NCBI GenBank assembly: GCA_944320495.1
Contig: CALUHR010000013.1
Location: 226,687 to 290,686 of the forward strand
Source of the DNA: Candidatus Methanomethylophilaceae archaeon
Lineage (GTDB): Archaea > Thermoplasmatota > Thermoplasmata > Methanomassiliicoccales > Methanomethylophilaceae
Direction: 5' to 3'
DNA: 64,000 nucleotides
Part shown: positions 59,409 through 64,000 of the stretch, piece by piece
Layout of the letters: each line of letters opens with the position of its first letter
Position numbering within the stretch: the stretch's first letter is position 1
Made by a program: the position numbers and the translations under genes
Notes under the pieces: model-generated
What the model was told of the DNA's origin: nothing
The model's database searches: none
The model's input: the letters and a program-made list of their open reading frames with translations, nothing else

Positions 59409-60680
59409 ATGGTCATCAGATACATGCCAAGGACTGCCGATGCGGAGCTGAACCTCGATATGGAGGCAATGGGCGCGGTGCTGATAACTGGTCCTAAATG
59501 GTGTGGTAAGACGACGACGGCCATGCAGGTCGCCAAGAGCGTGGTCAATGTCGACGATCTCATCATGGACGTTCGGACCAGCGGGATCGAGGAGATAGCT
59601 CCAGAGTCGCTTCTCAGGGGGGAGAGGCCTCATCTCATCGATGAATGGCAGCTCGCTCCCAAGGTGTGGGACCTCGTGAGGAGGGAGGTCGATTCTTCGG
59701 GTGAGACGGGGGCGTTCATACTCACGGGGTCCACGGCGACAGATTTCCGCAAGGTCGTCCATTCAGGTACCGGACGCATAGGGCGTCTTCACATGCGCAC
59801 CATGAGCCTGTACGAGAGCGGCGACTCATCTGGGGACGTCAGTCTCGGCTCGCTGTTCCGGACGGGTGACGAAGGCATATCCGGTTATTCCGACTGCGAT
59901 GCGGAATGCATAGCGAGGCTGCTGACCCGTGGGGGTTGGCCAGCGGCTATCGGCAAATCGGAGGCGGCGGCCCAGAGGATCGTGGAGGCGTACTGTGAGT
60001 CCATGATAGAGGGCGACGTCAGGTGGCCGGACGGGCACAGGCACAGCCCCGAGAAGATGAGGGCTGTCCTGTCATCGTTGGCGAGGAACAGTGCAACGTC
60101 CGCATCACGCTCGAAGATCCTGGAGGATGTGGAGGGCCACGGGGTCAGGATGCACGAGAACACCTTGGACAACTATATCCGTGATCTGAAGAAGACGTTC
60201 GTGATAGAGAACCTGGATGCCTGGTGCCCGAAGCTCCGTTCCAAGACGTCGGTCAACAGCTCTCCCACGAGACATCTCACGGACCCGGCCATAGCAGCCT
60301 GGATGCTGGACGCGCATCCGGAGGACCTGCTCTCGGACCTCGAGACGTTCGGTCTCCTGTTCGAGTCCATGGCGGTACGCGACCTGAGGTCCTACGCCCA
60401 AGCCATAGGGGGAAAGGTCCATCATTACAGGGACTCCGAGGGCCTGGAGTCCGACACTATAATCCATCTGAACAACGGCAGGTGGGCGGCAGTGGAGATC
60501 AAGCTCGGCTCGGAGGCCGGCATAGAGTCCGGTGCGAAGAGCCTCAGGTCCCTCGAGAGGAAGGTCGATGGGGCGTACCGTAACAAGCTGGCCTTCAAGG
60601 CGATAGTGACGGCGACCAAGGCGGCCTATACCCGCGACGACGGCATCCACGTCGTTCCGTTGGCATGCCTCAGGCCGTGA
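59409..60680 (+). CDS. DUF4143-type AAA ATPase (archaeal/bacterial AAA_14 family)
   Basis: 423 residues. Walker A GPKWCGKTTTA (near 30), Walker B-like LIDEWQLAP, sensor region FILTGSTATDFRK, then a DUF4143-like C-terminal part (FESMAVRDLRSYAQ...RWAAVEIKLGSEAGI). These ATPases of unknown role are often acquired horizontally, and codon choice here is more varied than in its neighbours. No CGA among about 35 Arg codons. Ends in TGA. Confidence 0.9.
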   Translation: MVIRYMPRTADAELNLDMEAMGAVLITGPKWCGKTTTAMQVAKSVVNVDDLIMDVRTSGIEEIAPESLLRGERPHLIDEWQLAPKVWDLVRREVDSSGETGAFILTGSTATDFRKVVHSGTGRIGRLHMRTMSLYESGDSSGDVSLGSLFRTGDEGISGYSDCDAECIARLLTRGGWPAAIGKSEAAAQRIVEAYCESMIEGDVRWPDGHRHSPEKMRAVLSSLARNSATSASRSKILEDVEGHGVRMHENTLDNYIRDLKKTFVIENLDAWCPKLRSKTSVNSSPTRHLTDPAIAAWMLDAHPEDLLSDLETFGLLFESMAVRDLRSYAQAIGGKVHHYRDSEGLESDTIIHLNNGRWAAVEIKLGSEAGIESGAKSLRSLERKVDGAYRNKLAFKAIVTATKAAYTRDDGIHVVPLACLRP

Positions 60681-60683
60681 GCG

Positions 60684-61976
60684 TCACTTCACGGGCTCCC
60701 ACTTGGCGAGCTCGTTGACCTTGGACAGGGTCGATCCGCGCTCGATCTCCTCGCGGGTCCTGTTCTCCCTCTCGTGGACGTCTAGCGCGCGGTTCGCGAC
60801 CTCGACGGCCATCTCCTTGGGGATGACGATGATGCCGCTCTCGTCGCCGACGATCCAGTCGCCGGTGCGGACCCTCTGTCCTCCCACGATGATCTCGATA
60901 CCGATGCCGCCGTAGCCCTTCGGCTCCCCGGCGCAAGGCGCGACGGTGCGCGAGAATGCGGGGAACCCGAGGTCCCTGATGTCGTCGATGTCCCTGACGG
61001 CGCCGTCGATGACCACGCCGCGGACGCCCATGACCATCGCCGAGTGGGCGGCGAGCTCGCCCCAGACGGCTACGGGCGCCCCTCCGACGTCGATGACGAT
61101 CACGTCCCCGTCCTTCGCCCTGTCGATGGCCTCCACGGGCTTCGCCCAGTCGCCGTTGGCCGTCTGGACGGTGAGCGCCCTGCCGACCATCTTCTGCTTA
61201 TGTTTGAGGGACTGTGGGACTATGCCGAACATGACGCCCTGCTTGTGGAAGGCGTCGGAGATGTTGCAGGTGGAGACCCTCGAGAAGGCCTCGAACAGGT
61301 CCTCTTCGGAATATTTCCTGGCGAGGTCGGTGTCTACCTTCGCGCCGGCCATGGCGCTCCTGATGTCGCGGGCGGCGGCGGGGATGTCGGACGTCTTGAT
61401 GATGGCCCCTCCGACGATGACGTCCGAGGCACCTGCCTCGACGTACTCTCCAGCGTTCTCGGCGGTGATTCCGCCGGCGACCGCCACGGGGATGGAGACC
61501 TCGGATACGATCCTCCTGAGGATGTCCACCGGGGGCTCCTCGCCCCTCATCTGGGTGTCGATGCCCATGTGCATGCACACATACGACGCCCCGAGCTCCT
61601 GGACGCGCTTCGCGCGGGCGACACGGTCCGGCACGTTGATGAGGTCCACCATTACCTCCGCCCCGTACTTCCTTCCAGCCATGACGGCCTCCTCGATGGT
61701 GGCGTCGTCGGCGAGACCGAGGACGGTGACGATGTCCGCGCCGGCCTTGGCCATGATCTCCACCTCGAACGAGCCGGTGTCCATGGTCTTGGTGTCCGCG
61801 ATGATCTTGAGCGAGGGGAACTCCCTCCTCAGTGCGCGGACCGCCTCGGCCCCCTCGCTCTTGATCAGCGGGGTGCCAGCCTCGATCCAGTCAGCTCCGC
61901 CCTCCACCGCCTCGCGGGCGATGTCTACGGCTCTGTTCAGCTGCATGAGGTCGAGTGCTACCTGTAGGTGGGGCAT
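60684..61976 (-). CDS. 3-hexulose-6-phosphate synthase fused to RraA-like domain
   Basis: 430 residues. The N-terminal half (1-210) is an Hps/KGPDC barrel (LQVALDLMQ, ADTKTMDTG, GGITAENAGEY); the C-terminal half is a DlpA/RraA-type domain (VGRALTVQTANGDWAKP, VWGELAAHSAMVMGVRGVVIDGAVRD). Such Hps-RraA fusions are found in methanogens and link formaldehyde and ribulose phosphate. Ends in TGA. Confidence 0.9.
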   Translation of the reverse strand: MPHLQVALDLMQLNRAVDIAREAVEGGADWIEAGTPLIKSEGAEAVRALRREFPSLKIIADTKTMDTGSFEVEIMAKAGADIVTVLGLADDATIEEAVMAGRKYGAEVMVDLINVPDRVARAKRVQELGASYVCMHMGIDTQMRGEEPPVDILRRIVSEVSIPVAVAGGITAENAGEYVEAGASDVIVGGAIIKTSDIPAAARDIRSAMAGAKVDTDLARKYSEEDLFEAFSRVSTCNISDAFHKQGVMFGIVPQSLKHKQKMVGRALTVQTANGDWAKPVEAIDRAKDGDVIVIDVGGAPVAVWGELAAHSAMVMGVRGVVIDGAVRDIDDIRDLGFPAFSRTVAPCAGEPKGYGGIGIEIIVGGQRVRTGDWIVGDESGIIVIPKEMAVEVANRALDVHERENRTREEIERGSTLSKVNELAKWEPVK

Positions 61977-62166
61977 GTGCGAAGCATCGGACGCCGATTA
62001 TATACCGATGTCCCCGGAGAAGTGCCACTCAGCTCGCCCGTCTCTCGTCATTGCTCGGCTCGAAGTAACGATCATCACCGTGGCGATGGCGGGCATAAAC
62101 CCCATTTCTCATAACGCTTCCGCGCGATGGTTATATCTGGGAGCGGGAAATCGTCGTTCCGATACC

Positions 62167-62649
62167 ATGTTCGGCAGGAAGCAGTCCAAGGTCAAGACCC
62201 GCATCCTCTTCGTCGAGGCCAAGAACGACTTCGCCTCGCAGATGGCGGAGTACTTCACGAGGCAGCTCTACGACGGCATGTACGATGCGTACAGCGCCGG
62301 GCCCGAGAAGGACATCGTGGACTGCGACATGATCACCGCCATGTACGAGAGCGGGGAGGACATCAGGAGGCAGATCTCCAAGGACTTCAAGGACCGCGAC
62401 TTCCTCAGGGAGGACGAGGAGTACGACGTCGTGGTCTACATGGACCGCCCCACGTTCGAGGAGTGGTCCGGACGCACCCCCTGGAAGGGCAAGCAGATGC
62501 TCGCCGTCGTGAAGCAGCGCTCCGAGTTCACCGCCACCGACGACGCCGAGCTCTTCGACGAGTACGTCGCCTGCATGAACGAGGTGAAGGCCTGGGTCGA
62601 GGAGAACCTCGCCGACCCCGAGAAGCTCAAGTCGATGGTCACCGCATGA
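62167..62649 (+). CDS. Low-molecular-weight phosphatase-like protein lacking the catalytic Cys
   Basis: 160 residues. ILFVEAKNDFASQMAEYF occupies the place of the LMW-PTP/ArsC loop (CxxNxCRSxMAE), but the nucleophile Cys is Glu and the Arg is Ala. A later DRPTF recalls the Asp loop. It is therefore probably a binding protein rather than an enzyme. It is coupled to tsr3 by an ATGA overlap. Confidence 0.7.
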   Translation: MFGRKQSKVKTRILFVEAKNDFASQMAEYFTRQLYDGMYDAYSAGPEKDIVDCDMITAMYESGEDIRRQISKDFKDRDFLREDEEYDVVVYMDRPTFEEWSGRTPWKGKQMLAVVKQRSEFTATDDAELFDEYVACMNEVKAWVEENLADPEKLKSMVTA

Positions 62650-63176
62650 TCCCGGTCATCGTCTACGACGAGTGTCAGTGCGACCCCAAGAAGTGCACCG
62701 CGAAGCGGATGCTCAAGTTCGGCCTCGCCAAGGAGGCGAAGACCCTCGGATCGATACCACGCGGATCCGTCGTCCTCTCGCCGTTCTCCGACAGGGCGCT
62801 CTCGCCTGCGGACATACAGCACGCGAGGCGCGGTCTGGTCGTCATGGATCTGACATGGGCGAACATCGACGGGTTCCCCAGGCTCAAGCACGCGGAGGAG
62901 AGGGCCCTGCCGTATCTGCTCGCCTCCAACCCGATCAACTGGGGCCGTCCCATGGAGCTGAACAGCGCCGAGGCCGTGATGGCCGCTCTGTACATCCTCG
63001 GCGAGAAGGACCAGGCGGCGGAGTTCCTGGGCAGGTTCAACTGGGCCCCGGAGTTCATGAGGCTCAACGGGAACATGCTCGAGGACTACTCCAAGGCGAA
63101 GGACAGCACCGAGGTCGTGAGGATCCAGGGCGAGTATCTGGAGTCGATCGTGGGCGGTCCGGAGAACCCGGAGCGA
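62646..63176 (+). CDS. tsr3: Tsr3-type rRNA aminocarboxypropyltransferase, ends at CGA
   Basis: 176 residues. VYDECQCDPKKCTAKRML at the N-terminus and SRGLVVMDLTWANIDG-like core (here RGLVVMDLTWANIDGF) define Tsr3/DUF367, which adds the acp group to hypermodified pseudouridine in small-subunit rRNA. Ends GGPENPE then CGA 63174, with two more CGA within four codons; without them the frame runs 47 codons antisense to the ferredoxin gene. A GCCCGCC hairpin follows. Confidence 0.9.
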
Positions 63177-63213
63177 TCGCGAAGTCGAAATTCTGACAGA
63201 AGGTTGGGGTTTG

Positions 63214-63236
63214 TGCCCGCCCTCGCGGGCGGGCGT
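63214..63236. terminator. GC hairpin between tsr3 and ferredoxin
   Basis: GCCCGCC-CTCGC-GGGCGGGC inverted repeat between the convergent genes, consistent with tsr3 ending at CGA just upstream. Confidence 0.5.
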
Positions 63237-63243
63237 TGCAATC

Positions 63244-63411
63244 TCAGTCGGAGATGGCGCTGGAGGGGCACTCGTCGACGCAGGCTCCGCAGTCGACGCA
63301 CTTTCCGGCGTCGATGACGGCGATGTCGTCGCAGGTGATGGCGCCCTCGGGGCACACATCGACACAGGCTCCACACGCAACGCACTCGGACTCATTGACT
63401 ACTGCTACCAT
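63244..63411 (-). CDS. 2[4Fe-4S] ferredoxin
   Basis: 55 residues with two CxxCxxCxxxCP motifs (CVACGACVDVCP and CVDCGACVDECP). Electron carrier of methanogenesis-type metabolism. ATG 63411; TATA CCTTTTATACC about 35-45 bases upstream. Ends in TGA. Confidence 0.95.
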   Translation of the reverse strand: MVAVVNESECVACGACVDVCPEGAITCDDIAVIDAGKCVDCGACVDECPSSAISD

Positions 63412-63712
63412 TTTTATGGCCTCGGAGGAAAAACCGACGAGGGGGTATAAAAGGCCGATGGATTTCCAGTTAGGTACGGTTAAAACAGGCCGATTTTTGT
63501 TAGGATGTATTAACTCCGCCAGACGGGACATCCCGGACGTCTGGCTATGTGTCCCGAACGCCCTCCGCCTCCCCGATCGGGCGCCGATGCGGGGCCTCCG
63601 GGATGCGGACCCCCTAAACGCGTTCTCGGAAACGCCTCTCCGCGCGGTCCCGGAGGAGCGCTCCGACGGCCCCCGGATACCTTTATTTCAGATGGGCCCA
63701 TCGTCCGGCGCT
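63412..63712. other. 301-base gap with structured sequence
   Basis: Beyond the ferredoxin promoter (63446-63456) the gap holds an 8-bp inverted repeat (63518-63525 with 63538-63545), further GC-rich short repeats and the TATA of the next gene (about 63681-63688). A small RNA is possible but unproven. No protein gene seen. Confidence 0.3.
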
Positions 63713-63949
63713 ATGAGCGGAGACGACCTTCTGAGGATGATATGGGACGCCCTCGGAGCCGATCAGGTGACCACGAAAGAGGCCACCGACAGGCTGGAGC
63801 AGGCGTTCGGCTACAGGTGTCCGGACGACCTCGCAAAGACGTTCATGAAGTTCCGGAAGGAGGGCCTAATCAAGGGCCAGATCTCCATGGACCGCGGAGG
63901 ATGGGTCTGGTGGGTCGACGACGAGTGCCGCTCCAGGAGGTCGCTCCGA
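63713..63949 (+). CDS. Small winged-helix-like protein, ends at CGA
   Basis: 78 residues: helices (LLRMIWDALGADQVTTKEATDRLEQAF), a second pair (DDLAKTFMKFRKEGLIKG) and a wing-like strand pair (RGGWVWWVDDECR), suggesting a small nucleic-acid-binding fold; no family recognised. Leaderless start 25 bases after CCTTTATTTC. It ends SLRR-type at CGA 63947-63949, whose A is the A of the next ATG (CGATGG). No standard stop occurs before the window ends. Confidence 0.7.
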
Positions 63950-64000
63950 TGGCGTCCAACTACCAGGACGAGGACATCCAGGCCGCGTGGGGCGACGTGT
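63949..64000 (+). CDS. Start of a further gene, truncated by the window
   Basis: ATG overlapping the preceding CGA begins MASNYQDEDIQAAWGDV, 17 residues before the window edge. Too short to identify; listed because the overlap geometry supports a real start. Confidence 0.5.
   Translation, partial: MASNYQDEDIQAAWGDV

Overview
The window looks like a chromosomal segment of a GC-rich methanogenic archaeon of the Thermoplasmata, most likely Methanomassiliicoccales. The support is archaeal-type information genes (TFB, Gar1, EndA, PolD small subunit DP1, PriS, Orc1/Cdc6, Spt5, L10/L12), a full A-type ATP synthase operon, class I lysyl-tRNA synthetase, an Hps-RraA fusion, TATA-box promoters with many leaderless starts, and a probable pyrrolysine (in-frame TAG) codon. 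No rRNA, tRNA or CRISPR array is recognisable.

Layout. 1-4130: partial phosphopantoate ligase, SPOUT methyltransferase, an RHH regulator/FtsZ-like pair, and the L1-L10-L12 operon. 4185-8250: YjdF-like membrane protein, a decayed stretch, secE-spt5-rpl11, two small genes. 8283-13445: purine genes (guaAA, two guaAB paralogues, purE) around an aldehyde dehydrogenase and a PH protein. 13551-20550: gar1-tfb, a wHTH gene, endA, CMD-cupin, nitroreductase, trpB2 and a 0.7 kb stretch without a gene. 20552-26298: lysK, pdaD, a transposase-like gene, a 4-OT tautomerase and an Arg-rich protein. 26444-37148: regulator-cdc48, hsp20, COG1395 regulator, CPBP protease, isomerase, MFS, DP1 and a 4Fe-4S protein. 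37403-45916: A-type ATP synthase operon (minus strand). 46017-50768: dCMP deaminase, signal peptidase, a probable replication origin around cdc6, and tiaS. 50821-64000: thiolase, M20 peptidase, ftsY-pfdA-rplX-priS, a TatD-type hydrolase with an amber codon, MBL, htpX, a DUF4143-type ATPase, hps-rraA, a pseudo-phosphatase, tsr3, ferredoxin and a small CGA-terminated gene.

The main observation is about the genetic code. Nineteen genes reach the end of their recognisable protein with no TGA, TAA or TAG at the expected place. Every one has an in-frame CGA exactly there, often abutting or overlapping the next gene (CGATG in place of the usual TGATG). I read about 29 genes (roughly 9,000 codons) by eye for in-frame CGA and found none upstream of these ends, even in very Arg-rich proteins. 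The one conflict is codon 6 of atpH. In addition, no annotated gene ends in TAG, and one conserved hydrolase continues through an in-frame TAG. The simplest reading is a code in which UGA, UAA and CGA terminate and UAG is pyrrolysine. In the features below, ends placed at CGA follow this reading and say so.

These genes make a compact housekeeping region: ribosome and translocon, energy conservation, replication start-up, and tRNA maturation (EndA; PdaD supplying agmatine to TiaS). Mobile DNA is limited to one transposase-like gene, and one ATPase may be acquired.
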